From Populus alba (taxonomy: Eukaryota; Streptophyta; Magnoliopsida; Malpighiales; Salicaceae), in the NCBI RefSeq assembly GCF_005239225.2, contig NC_133297.1, positions 3,728,392 through 3,792,391 on the forward strand: 64,000 nucleotides of DNA, written 5' to 3'. Shown piece after piece: positions 10,906-23,080 of this stretch (its first letter is position 1; each line of letters starts with the position of its first letter). The position numbers were made by a program, and so were the translations under genes. Below the pieces are notes generated by a model, which ran no database searches, had not been told where the DNA came from, and saw only the letters and a list, made by a program, of their open reading frames with translations.

Positions 10906-13553
10906 AGAAAAGCAGTGAGCTCATTGAAAGCTGGATGTGATAATAATCTATGTAAAACCTATATCCCCCTAGCAATGATGCAGAACCTTAACATCCTAGG
11001 TTCGACATGAATAGAGTACGTATACGATACTCACTCAATTATCATTAACATTCTTTAATTCTAACCATCACAATATTTATAAATTAGCTTTCACATGACT
11101 AACAATGATATTGAAAAATTACAGATTTTTTTCAGGTTGTGATTTTGAAGAGTCATTGGGGGTCCTGGTTTACTACGTTGTGAAAAAACTTCAAATAAAA
11201 ATTGGATCTTTTACAGTCACGTATCAGGCTGGTGAGGTGATGAACGAAATTGTTCCCGGAAAGCTAATCATATGTTAAAATAGAGATTATTTCTTGCCTG
11301 GCAATTGAATGTATTCATATACCCAATACCTTTCTTTGTAGTTAAGAAAAATACATTTATAGAAAATATACATATGGAAAATTGAATCATGCGTCATGCT
11401 CGTTTGGGTTGAAGTGTCATGCTCTTTCTGGGTTGTTGTACCATGCACCATTGGCTGGAGATTGTGGCCATGGAGAGTAAGGTGGAGCAATTGGTGTAAA
11501 AACACGAAGATACCTTGCATAGAAAAACTTTTTGCATAAAAAAGTTTGTGTGACATAGAAAAGATTCTTGTTTATGGAAAGTTTGCGAGGTTGATCTAAA
11601 CGGCTGAAAAAATATTTATATGTATATTTTTAAAATTTTTTTTGGGTATTATCAATAGTTACTCTTCCTGTCGAAGAAATATTATTAGTGATCAAATAAT
11701 TTCTCGAATAAGTCTTGACCATGCCATACATATTTGAATTTTGGCATCTATGGAGTTATTTTTCTCTTGAATTCAAATTCGAAACATAGAAAGCAAATTC
11801 ACAAGGGTCAAGCCTAGTTAAGCTTATGAAGGATAACGATGCCATTTAAAACATATATACACTTTTCTAGCCATTAATGAGGATTCACAAATTAATTATT
11901 CAATGCAAATTATGAAAACGTTTTAATAAAAATTAATATCCCCACCAAAGAGAAATCCTGTCTTCGAATTCTGACATCCCATTTTCCCCCCTTGCAATAA
12001 CTCCATCGTTGCCAGATTGTAAACAGTCCTCCAATCTCCCAAGTAAACTAAGCAAGAAGGACAAGAAGTAATGTTTTGCGTGCTCGTTTTGTTCTTCGCC
12101 ATGGAATTTCCTTTATTCCAAGTTACTGCATGCATGCCCGTCACATATTTTGTTCCCATGCTTGTGGATTGCACGACTCTTCAACTTCCATTCTCTTTCT
12201 TGGTCTAGATGTTCACCCAGAGAGAACTTTTGTTGTTGTTGACCACCATGCATGACTAAAAACTTGCTGTTTTTTTAGGTTAGGTATTGCAACAGTGATT
12301 TGAAATGAGAATTTGACTAGGAAAAAGGTTTGAGTAGGAGAGAATTTGAATTTCATTATTCCTACCACAAATGGTAAAAAAAAAAAAGAAGTTATCCAAG
12401 ACCATATAGAACAACAACACTAAAACTTGAGATATAAGATCTTTATTTTGATTGTGTTTTAATAGCGTTCCAAATAAAAATAATATAAACATATTTAGTA
12501 AAAAATCAAAAACATAAAATAAATATGTTTTAGAATAATTTTAAATTGAATTCTTTGTGTTCAAAATACAAATTACACGTAAACATGTCTCATGTGTTTT
12601 TTTATATCAATTAACTTCGATAATCTATAAAAAATTCATCTTGTTTACTTATTTTAATAGAGTAAAAAACATACTTTTAACTATGATACTTGCTCTCCTC
12701 TATAAAAGGAAACAAATCAATTGTGGATATCTTATTTTACCAAAAAAAAAAAAAAACTTGAAAACCTGATATGATGATTATATATATTTTTTCTAATAAA
12801 ATACTTAATCAGAGGGAAAAAAAAAGAAAAACAGAAAAAACTATATGATGCAATGGAGGTGCATATGAGCTGTAACATCCATGCCATCCTCCGTTTCCTG
12901 ACCCATCACAACCTCATTACAGTGAGGTAATTCAATCCCAATCCCATTTTTATCCCCCCACAAACCACAAAGACCTTCTCTTTCTCTCTCAAATTGCCTA
13001 ATAAATAAAAAAAAAGAAGAAGAAAAGAGTAGAGACATACAAGCCTTCTTGAGGGCTTCCTTTCTCTTCTCCCTTATTTTTCCACCTGAATTTTCTGCTT
13101 CTTTTCCTCAATTCTGTATCTCTTTTATAATCATTGAATCTTCATAGACCCTTTATTGAATGCAGTTACCTTAAGAGAAGCTAACTGATTTAATCCACAA
13201 GAAAGCTTCAATCTTTCGGGGTTCAGTCTTAAAAAATCAAAAGTCCAAGCTACCCAGGTTCGGTTAAACCATTGATTTTATTGTATACAATGCTTTATTA
13301 TTCTTGGTTTTGATGGTTGGGTTATAGATTACAAATTTTCAATCTTTTAAGATTTGTATAAGCAATTCAGCATTCTGTGTGTACTTGTTTGTGGACTAGG
13401 GTTTTAGAGGTGAGAAATTGGTGTGTTTGTGCTTTGGGTTTCAAGTTTAAAGGGTTTATGTTAATGGGTTTTCGCCTGTCTTTTCATTGGCTATAGGGTC
13501 GAGGTGTTTTGAGGTGCGTGCAAGGTACTGGGGATTGGTGGCTTGATTGGGAT
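10906..13553. other. Intergenic region and promoter/5' UTR of the ARABIDILLO gene
   Basis: 10.9-12.8 kb is AT-rich without supported genes. From about 12.97 kb pyrimidine-rich CT stretches appear, as in plant 5' UTRs. A possible 5' UTR intron runs from CCAG/GTTCGG near 13258 to CTATAG/GGTCGA near 13497; this is inference without transcript data. Confidence 0.45.
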
Positions 13554-16500
13554 ATGAATCGTAGGGTGCGGCGAAAAGTGGCAAAGAAGAGTAAGGAGAA
13601 GGTGGGAGTACCTGGTAACCCTGAAATTGGAGATGCGGATTTGTGTCCGGATAGTAATGAGGACGTTGATTGGACTAGCTTGCCAGATGATACTGTGATT
13701 CAGTTATTTTCTTGTCTGAATTATCGTGACCGTGCAAGCTTGTCATCAACGTGTAAGATATGGAGGGTTTTAGGTCTCTCTTCGTGCTTGTGGACTTCAT
13801 TGGATCTTCGTGCCCACAAATGTGATCCTGCAATGGCAGTTTCCCTCGCTTATAGGTGTGTCAATCTTCAGAAGCTTCGGTTTCGTGGAGCAGAGTGTGC
13901 TGATGCAATAATACATCTTCAAGCAAGGAATTTGCGTGAAATAAGTGGTGATTACTGTAGGAAAATAACGGATGCAACTCTTTCTATGATTGTTGCTCGG
14001 CATGAGGCACTTGAAACCCTCCAACTTGGGCCAGACTTCTGTGAGAGGATAAGTAGCGATGCTATTAAAGCAACAGCCTTTTGCTGTCCGAAACTAAAGA
14101 AACTTCGGCTGTCTGGATTAAGGGATGTTTCTGCTGAAGTCATCAATGCTTTAGCTAAGCATTGTCTGAATTTGATTGATATTGGGTTATTGGACTGTCT
14201 AAAGGTTGATGAAGTAGCATTGGGGAATGTAGTATCTGTTCTTTTCCTCTCAGTTGCAGGGACATCAAATATGAAATGGGGTGTGGTCTCACATCTTTGG
14301 CACAAGCTGCCCAAACTGATCGGTTTGGATGTTTCAAGAACAGATATTGGTCCAAGTGCAGTTTCTAGATTGTTGTCATTATCACCTAGCTTGAAGGTTT
14401 TGTGTGCAATGAATTGCCCGGTTCTTGAAGAAGACAATACCTTCAGTGTGAATAAATACAAAGGTAAATTGTTACTAGCCCTTTTCACTGACATTTTTAA
14501 AGGACTAGCTTCTTTTATTTGCCGATACTACAAAGACGGGGGAAAATGTCCTCTTGGATTGGAGGAATTTTAAGACCAAGGACAAGAACTTAGATGAAAT
14601 CATGACTTGGCTAGAATGGATCCTATCCCATACCCTTTTGCGTACTGCTGAGAGTAATCCACAAGGTTTGGATGCTTTCTGGCTCAAGCAAGGTGCAACA
14701 ATATTACTTAGTTTAATGCAGAGCTCACAGGAGGAAGTTCAAGAAAGGGCGGCCACAGGACTTGCGACTTTTGTGGTCATTGATGATGAAAATGCTAGCA
14801 TAGATTGTGGAAGGGCTGAAGCCGTTATGCGAGATGGCGGCATACGTCTTCTTCTAAACCTTGCAAAATCTTGGAGGGAAGGTCTTCAGTCAGAGGCTGC
14901 TAAGGTGAATTTCTTCAATGGATGCGCAGCAGCGCTGATTATAGCTCGATTACTGTTCACCCAAAAGATTTTTATGATATTTTACCATAATCTAGTCTCC
15001 CAAATAGTTTAATTTGATATACTATATCCCGCTTTCTTATTCTTCTTATATTTTCTCTCTTCTGTGAAGACTATTGATTTCATGTCTCAGTTTGATCTTG
15101 ATTTTCACTTGAAAACATGGATCTGGATGAATATTCTAAGTTGTTAATGATACAGGCAATAGCAAACTTGTCCGTAAATGCAAATGTTGCAAAAGCTGTT
15201 GCAGAAGAAGGAGGAATCCAAATCCTTGCTGGGTTGGCAAGTTCCATGAACAGGCTGGTTGCTGAAGAGGCTGCTGGAGGGCTTTGGAATCTTTCAGTCG
15301 GAGAAGAGCACAAGGTTTAATATTTTTCTTTTCTTTATTTTATTATCAGAAGACATATGTCCTAAACTTCTAATTTTGGTAATTTTAAAATTATTGACAG
15401 GGTGCCATTGCTGAGGCTGGTGGAGTCAAAGCTCTGGTTGACCTTATATTCAAATGGTTCTCTGGTGGCGATGGAGTTCTGGTGCAGTCTTTAATACCCC
15501 GTTCTATGTTCTTAGCATATAAAAGTTTTTCCCTGCATGTGCATTACTTGTGTTAGATTCAAGTAAATATAGTATGACAATATTTTGAATTTGTTTCCAA
15601 TTTTTCTGTGTCCAGGAACGTGCAGCTGGTGCTTTGGCAAATTTGGCAGCTGATGACAAGTGCAGCATGGAGGTTGCACTGGCAGGTGGTGTGCATGCTT
15701 TGGTGATGCTTGCTCGTAATTGCAAGTTTGATGGAGTACAAGAGCAGGTGTGCTATTTTCTATTATTAGGAGATATGTTATGTGAAAAGAAGGTGCATAC
15801 TAAGATCTGTACAGGAGACACTTATCATTTTACTGTATCTTGGAGGCTACATGTTTGAATTAGAATTTGTTTGCTCTTAATATAAACTTTTTAATTTTCT
15901 TCTTGCCCTGTTGTTTTATTCAACATGACAGCTCAACAAAGTTATAATCTCAGCTACATATAATTATCAAAATTTTTGAACTTTTCAGAAAAGAATGTGG
16001 CAAAGAGCCATAAAATGTTCATGATCATGGTGTTTTTGGCTTTGAAAATAACCTCATAAGGTTCAGGTTCTGGTGACTTGTATATCCCCCATATTTAAAA
16101 ACATGTCCACCATTAATCATGGTGCTTGAAAACCTTCTTGAAACTAAGGCTCACATGTACTCCATATTGAAATGCCTTTGCTATTTCTTTATGGTCTGCT
16201 GTGCTATGACTGAATGACTTCAATAAGGAGGTTTCTAATTTGAAATTTGTACTTTTAATTGTCCTATTTATTTTCCACTAATTATTTCTTTGAAAGATTT
16301 TTTCAGTGAGAAATTGATCTGTTGTGAATTATTAATGTATCTTCGTAATGCTAGGCTGCTCGTGCCTTGGCTAACTTGGCTGCTCATGGAGATAGTAATA
16401 CTAACAATGCTGCTGTTGGACAAGAAGCAGGTGCTCTTGAAGCCCTTGTTCAACTCACACGTTCACTCCATGAAGGTGTCAGGTAATTCCTTTACAAATC

Positions 16501-19500
16501 TGTATTATGTATCCCTTATCTAAGCTCTTTTTTTTTTTTTCTTTTTTTTTTTTTGCAAGTCAAATACTTTTCATTATCTAATTATTCTTTGCTGTTTTCT
16601 TCCTGCTATTGAAATCTTTTATCTGGATACAACCTATTGATAATAACCTTATCCCATTCTAATTGCAATTTCTTAAGCACCAGAAGGTAACAATTTCCCT
16701 CTACCTGTCTGTTACCTCTGATAAGAACAAAAGATAATAAAAAGTTCCAGATATGAGTTTAGTTCTTCCTTAATTATTGCATAATCTTAATTATTTTTTC
16801 CTTTATGGATATTTTGTCTTGGACTGCAGTTTCCACGATCTTTTTTTTTTCCCAGTCATCATCAAGGATTAAGGAGTCAATGAAAACTCATCTTGATGGC
16901 AACTTTTTTTTTTTTCAATGCTGTTCGAATTTCTTATTTCATCCAACTGCTTGCTAACTTAAACCTAGATGGTTGCCCTTTCTTTTTGGATGATGTAGCT
17001 TACCTTTTAGTTTGTTTTCGTTATTGGGAAAGAAAGGTAAAAGGAAGTACCTGGACTGTAATTGTTTCCATCCTTTTATTGGGTGTGATTTTTTGTGTTT
17101 GAAACTTTAGTTGTTTGAATTATTTTTTAGGTAAAAAATTTGTGTCTGCTCAACATATTTGAAAATTATATTTAGTTCAACCCTGTAACATTCTATTTTT
17201 GCAGCTTAATCACCTTAAATTTATTGGACTTTAGTGTTTGGAATCATTGTTTCTAATGCCTGTGGTAAAAGAGCTGTATTCTTTGGGCCAACTGTAGTTT
17301 AGAAATCCATAAGCCATGACTCTTTGTATGCACACGCATTCAATATTTTATCTGAAATGTGGTATTTTAATTGCTTGTTAAACAGGCAGGAAGCTGCTGG
17401 TGCATTATGGAACTTATCATTTGATGACAGAAACCGAGAAGCAATTGCAGCAGCTGGTGGTGTTGAGGCCTTGGTAATATATTTACTTGCTACCTTCAAG
17501 TGTTGTTAGTCTGCTAGATTCATGGTAGTATTGGCACACAAGAGGAAAGTTCTTCATTGAAAGTACTTTTTATAATGTGCTTGTTTGAGAGAACAAGGTG
17601 CCCTCTTAGTTAGCATTTCAATGACTAGCTAGATGATGGGTTCCTCATCAATCAAATATCAATTTAAAGACACAACATTAATGACTTGTGCATGACCCAT
17701 GGCTTTTTCTTTGTTGAAGACAACACATTATAAATATGGAAGTGATGGAGAATGACGCAAATCTTGTAGGGTTAATATTTAACCATTCAATGTTTTAGTA
17801 GTGTTTAGAAATTATTTATTTTATAGCTAGTACTAAGTAGCTTTATTAAAGAGTTTCTTCTGTCCTTGTTTGATTTAGTTTCCTATTTGGATTACGAGTT
17901 TTGTCGATTTCATATTTATTAGGGCTTTCCATGGCTTGTTTTTTCTGCTCTTATTAAGATTAAGTTTCCCCATGTGGAATATCGTTGCTGCCTATATAAG
18001 GCATCCTAGCTAGTTGATCGATCAAATAAATTTACTTTTTAGAGATAGGTTCTCTTTATTTTGTTTTCTCTCACTTGCTTACATTAATTGAATATTCACT
18101 ATTGGAGCTTTGCACAATATAAAGTTTGATTTGCAAGGCAAGATGTTGTTCATCATTCTGAGATGAAGTGTTTGGAAACTGAAAACTACGACTATGTAGT
18201 AAAATTATCCACCTGTGAGAGCAAAAACACTTCCAAATTGGAGTCTCATATTGATGGCCACTGGAGGCTTACATGGTCGCAGGTCCTGTGGGATTAGTCG
18301 GGTGCGTGAGACACCCAGTTAAACTAAAAAACACTTCCAAAAGGGTAGACTGTCTTTTTGAAGCCAAGCTCACATTGCAAAAATAAGTATAATAAATTTG
18401 CTTGCTTAAAAATTGTAATTCAGCATCTTGTATTCAGGGTCCTCTTTCAGTCCTTTACCTTTTTCTCTTTCCCAGAATCCCTGAGAGTCACACATGATCA
18501 CTTTATTGATTTTTTCTTGAGCAAGGAACTGCATTTCATACTTTTTATACTTGTTCAGGAAAAAAAAAACCCTTCTTATTATCACATTACCACCTTTGCC
18601 TGTCTCTCTCAGTCTAGTTTGAACTGATTTGGTAATTATTATAGTTTAATTAAACCAATATACATGAGAGTCAGTAGACATGAATGGTTTAGCTGATCGA
18701 GCCAGGTGTATTTTATGTTTTTGATGCTCATTGTCTACATTTATTATGCGTTAACTTTCATTCATGGCATCCTTTCTACTGACTCGTGCTTGGTCCAAGA
18801 TTTATGGGAAACATTTATTCATCGCTAAAGTTTTACTTTCAGAGGTGGAAAAGCCTTCAACTATTTATGTTTTTGCTTTGTTCTGTGGGCTAATGACCAA
18901 TGACTTTAGCAGCAACAATTATACTTTTGTTTCTTGGTTTTATGATTTTTCCTGATTTCTTTTGATGACCAATCGTGTCTTCTGTGGTAGGAAATTCCAC
19001 CATACATGTATTGAAGGTTTCATTTTATGTGGTGTATTCAGGTAGCCCTTGCACAATCTTGTGCAAATGCCTCTCCAGGTCTTCAAGAGAGGGCTGCTGG
19101 AGCTCTCTGGGGATTGTCAGTGTCAGAAGCCAACAGGTAAATCCATTGGTTCATTTTTTTGGATCTCATTTTATCTTGTATTACAGATTGCAAGATATGA
19201 CTTAATGTACCAAGGAAATATGTACATGTTTTTGTTTGCAACCATCAACTGAAGCCCAGCCACACGGTAGTTTCCTCGCACTTGTATCGGGAATTCTTCA
19301 AACCAGAGAATTCTCTCCCTTGTGAGTTGTGAAAGGTAGAGGGATATTGGCCGCAGCCAGCTGGTGGTATGCTGCATATTGTTTGAGAAAATGCATTTGT
19401 AATTTCCCACATGACGCATGATGATTATTTTTTAGCATAGAATGTCAGGCGCAAATAGCCAAAGTAAGAACGTTGAAAAGTATCTCTCCATACTAACAGT

Positions 19501-21529
19501 ATTTAGTCATTATAAAGATACATAAGCGTGGCATCTCTGAATCATCAAAAAGTTGAACATGTACTTTTATAGCTGAATAAAATATTTTTGTACTTTATGC
19601 ACTTTGACCATACAAATGTCTGTTGTCATCATTTTTATCTTGCAATTTTATGTTATTTTTTCTTGAACTTGTTCTATGTAAGAAAATAAACCTATGTATT
19701 CTCTATGAAATGAAGGTTTTCTATTCTTAATCTTAGGTTTTACATTAGTGCTAACCATTTATTTTTTGGTCTATATTAGCATTGCTATTGGACGAGAAGG
19801 AGGTGTTGTGCCTCTGATTGCTCTGGCACGCTCTGAGACTGAGGTCAGTCTTTCATTCTTCCACTAGCCAATGTCTGAATTTTCTAGTCATTATCAAACA
19901 TTTCTCTGACTTTAGGAAAATCATCATCATTTTTTAATGTAACTTCAACATATGTTGGCATCTATAATCAGAGCCCTCAACAAGTTTGCAACTGCTTGAA
20001 ACTTGAAAAATTCCCATATGTTTCTTGCTGTCAATAAAACCCTGGTCAACCTTAATGTATGTTATCTCTTCTAGGATGTTCATGAAACCGCTGCAGGAGC
20101 TCTCTGGAATCTTGCTTTTAATCCAGGAAATGCTCTTCGTATAGTGGAGGAAGGAGGGGTACCTGCACTTGTTGATCTATGTTCTTCATCTGTATCGAAG
20201 ATGGCTCGCTTCATGGCAGCATTAGCATTGGCCTATATGTTTGATGGGAGGTACTTATCCAATCTTCCTTGCAGGTGCATGGACAATGTATAAAATATTC
20301 CAGCATTTTGGTTAAAATTTTATATTGATTTTTTTTTCTTATGCAGAATGGATGAATTTGCACTAATAGGAACTTCAACAGAAAGCACTTCAAAGAGTGC
20401 GAATTTAGATGGAGCTAGAAGGATGGCTTTGAAGCACATAGAAGCTTTTGTCCTTACATTTTCTGATCCACAATCATTTGCCACTGCTGCTGCATCATCA
20501 GCTCCAGCAGCATTAGCACAAGTAACTGAGAGAGCTCGTATTCAAGAAGCAGGACATCTGCGATGCAGGTGCCTCTCTCTTATACACATACATGCACACT
20601 TGCATGTCGGGCTTACATACATTTATTACCATTCCAATACAATTATTTGCTTTATTTTGCAGCTTAAGTTACATGAATTAAGAACAGTATATGCTGATGT
20701 TTGAATTTGCAGTTAGCTGCTTTGCAATTATGCTTGCTTGTTAGTGAAAATCAGTTATGATTGTGGTTGAATTTGTTGAATACATGTAGATGATGCTGAT
20801 TTTGTTTGACTTCTATGCTCAAACTTGCATCTAATTTCCTGGAGGTCTTCTCTCTTCAGCACAAAGGCCATCATACATAAATCGACACTCTTTATCACAC
20901 TCCTCTTTTCTTAAAGTTTGGGCTGCACAGATAGTGTCAATTGACTAGGCCACCCATCTCGTGTTTACCATAATTGTTCACCCATTTCATGAATGACTTC
21001 AATTTTATAGTGCTGAATGGTTCTTTGATTTACCATAATACTCCTATTTACGAGTGTGGTTTTTACACCATTTTTTGCGATAAACCTGAGCAAAATTTTT
21101 TTTTCTTGCTTTCTTCTTCGTATGGCCTCAGTGGAGCTGAAATTGGAAGATTTGTTGCCATGCTACGGAATCCTTCTTCTATACTAAAGGCTTGTGCTGC
21201 GTTCGCTCTTCTCCAGGTAATTTTGCTCATAGAGACTCTTATAAATGAAAGCTCCAAGTTGGTTGAGTTCATTACCAGTTCTATTTTTCCACTGAATATT
21301 TGATTGGGTAAGTTTAATTCTCTTCTGTGTGAATTTAATCCTTCAATTGCAGTTTACCGTTCCTGGTGGACGGCATGCTTTGCACCATGCGAGTCTCATG
21401 CAGAGTGCTGGAGCTGCACGTGTCCTGCGAGCTGCAGCTGCTGCAGCAACTGCACCACTTGAAGCCAAAATCTTTGCAAGAATTGTACTGCGCAATCTTG
21501 AGTACCACCATATAGAATCTTCGATATGA
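13554..21529 (+). CDS. ARABIDILLO-1: ARABIDILLO-like F-box/armadillo-repeat protein
   Basis: Twelve coding exons: 13554-14904, 15156-15314, 15401-15481, 15616-15747, 16355-16482, 17386-17473, 19042-19136, 19780-19843, 20075-20250, 20347-20568, 21132-21216 and 21353-21529. The predicted protein is about 918 residues: a basic N-terminal nuclear signal (RRVRRKVAKKSKEK), an F-box near residues 38-80 (DWTSLPDDTVIQLFSCL), leucine-rich repeats, then about ten armadillo repeats from residue 390 (ANLSVNANVAKAVAEEGG and similar). In Arabidopsis the two ARABIDILLO proteins promote lateral root growth and are taken as SCF E3 ligase subunits. ATG 13554 is preferred over in-frame 13509 because family members begin MxRRVRRK. 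Exon 1 is 1351 nt but must be a multiple of three; the extra base is a T at 14513-14516, so the literal sequence is frameshifted. The clean remaining exons suggest a sequence error. Confidence 0.93.
17790..18110 (+). repeat. Possible solo LTR in ARABIDILLO intron 6
   Basis: A block with promoter-like CTATATAAGG (about 17990) followed by an AAATAAA signal (about 18026) resembles a plant LTR regulatory core. I could not find matching termini or a target duplication, so the borders are guesses. Confidence 0.35.
18238..18326 (+). mobile_element. 5'-truncated Au-like SINE in ARABIDILLO intron 6
   Basis: An 89-bp body containing GGTCCTGTGGGATTAGTCGG and GTGCGTGAGACACCC, the 3' hallmark of Au-type tRNA-derived plant SINEs. 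It is flanked by perfect 15-bp target duplications AAAAACACTTCCAAA at 18223-18237 and 18327-18341. The Pol III A and B boxes of a full SINE are absent, so the insertion is 5' truncated. It lies in sense orientation inside an intron and should be spliced out. Confidence 0.85.
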
Positions 21530-22371
21530 AAATGATCTTAGCCTAGCTGATGGAAGCTAATAGACATCGAGTTCCAAGCTTCCCTTCTTACCCGGTGGAA
21601 TAGAATGTATTTTGCTTTGTAATCTCTATATAAAGGAGCCAGACAACTTCCTGAAGCAAGTCTGCTTAACTTAATTCTTTCTCCTCTTTCCCTGCCTTTT
21701 TTTTTTAAGGTATTTAGAGGTGGTTTAGTTGAGTTTGGGTTATTTTTGTCCTCTTATGTAACAATTCCTTGTAGTTATACTGTAAGTACTTTTGGTTGGG
21801 GTTTGATCTAGAAACAAGGTACATAAACATTTTTTTTTAAATAATCTGTATTCATTGCGACATTTTCCATATAATGATATTTGAACTGTTTGAGAGTTGA
21901 CGAGGCTCTGACCAATTCTTTTCTTCCTGGTTTATGGAAAATAGTTTTTTTTTTTAAAAAAAACAATAGCTTTGGGAGAGTGAATTTCAGGTCCGGGACT
22001 TGATTTTTTTTTTTTTTTGGAGGAAAGTGCTTTATAATCACTGGATTGGTGGTTTAATGAACTGTAAGCAAGAAATTTGTGCAAAAAAAATAATATAACA
22101 GTTAATATAATATTTCTTTTGATTAGGAAGAGTTTTGTGAACGAGATGTGCAAGAAGAACATTTTGTTTCTTTCAATTTGTATCATCAACTCATATTTGG
22201 AAAGAAACATTATAATTAATCCCTTCTACTCGAAATAATAAAGATTTTTTTTATATATATAGAAAATAAAAGTTAAATAGAATGATATCCAAGAGAGTTT
22301 TAGGAAAAGAAAAATGAACAAGAAATAAAATAAATGGATAGATATTCATTATGAAGAATGAACATATACTT
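21530..22371. other. 3' UTR of ARABIDILLO and intergenic
   Basis: Probable 3' UTR for the first 200-300 bases, then AT-rich DNA with several poly-A and poly-T runs. No genes seen. Confidence 0.5.
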
Positions 22372-23080
22372 CTACTGAGTAGAGGGTGGTGCATGTTCCT
22401 CCAAGTAAGGTAATATGTATTTCTTCATATCAGTTTTGATAAATGTCAAGAAATCCCCCGGACACGTTGATGAGTTTAACTTTTCCAGCTTCATCCAATG
22501 TTTTCAAATTAACCGATCCAGTCTTCAATGTAGAGCCGAGTCTATAAGGCGAAGAACAAGTTACAGAATTAAAAGCTAACACTGATTAGAATTAAAAGAA
22601 GATCAAAATTAACTTAAGACATGCAACAAAGTTCAGAGAGTCGAAGATGTGTAACTTAAATTAGAGTAAGATTGTAAATATTACCTCTTGTACTAGAAAG
22701 AACATTATCGAAGGATTCATCAGAATTGCATCCAAACCTGGAGATTTTCCTCGGTACTGAAACTGTCTTTGCTCAAACAGATCATAGGGTTCAGTAAGTT
22801 AAGATGATTAGCGTGAATCGAAAGATGTAAAGGAAACCCAATATGGTAGCCTTTGGTTAGTGTCTTTGGATAGAAAAGACGAAGACAGTTACCATAAAAG
22901 ATTCGAGATAAAATACGATCGACTCAGATAGAAATGTGTTTGACAGAAGTAACTCACCACGATTAAAACCAAGTTCTCTAAACCAGCTAACCATTCCTTG
23001 TATGCTGAATTTCTTGCATTGTTGATCTCGTTGTTAAGCTTGGGGAGGAATCGACATCCTGTTAAATATGCAAGAAACTC
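22372..23080 (-). pseudogene. Palmitoyl-protein thioesterase (PPT1-type) C-terminal relic
   Basis: Three exon-like pieces on the minus strand. About 23080-22970 encodes FLAYLTGCRFLPKLNNEI and YKEWLAGLENLVLIV. About 22790-22690 encodes TVSVPRKISRFG, in another frame from its start. About 22550-22372 encodes LKTLDEAGKVKLINVSGG and KKYILPYLEEHAP, ending in TAG. This is the order of the last third of plant palmitoyl-protein thioesterases, lysosomal/vacuolar alpha/beta hydrolases that remove fatty acids from S-acylated proteins. Intron positions appear kept, so it is not a processed copy. Frames break several times and the N-terminal lipase region with the catalytic serine is not visible. The family sits between ARABIDILLO and H+-ATPase in Arabidopsis, so this is probably the decayed positional counterpart. 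Confidence 0.82.

Noticed and set aside
13509..13553. Earlier in-frame ATG of the ARABIDILLO gene
   Set aside because: The extra 15 residues are not like family N-termini, and the next ATG gives the conserved RRVRRK start.
18238..18326. tRNA gene in the ARABIDILLO intron
   Set aside because: The tRNA-derived look is of a SINE tail; no complete A and B boxes or cloverleaf.
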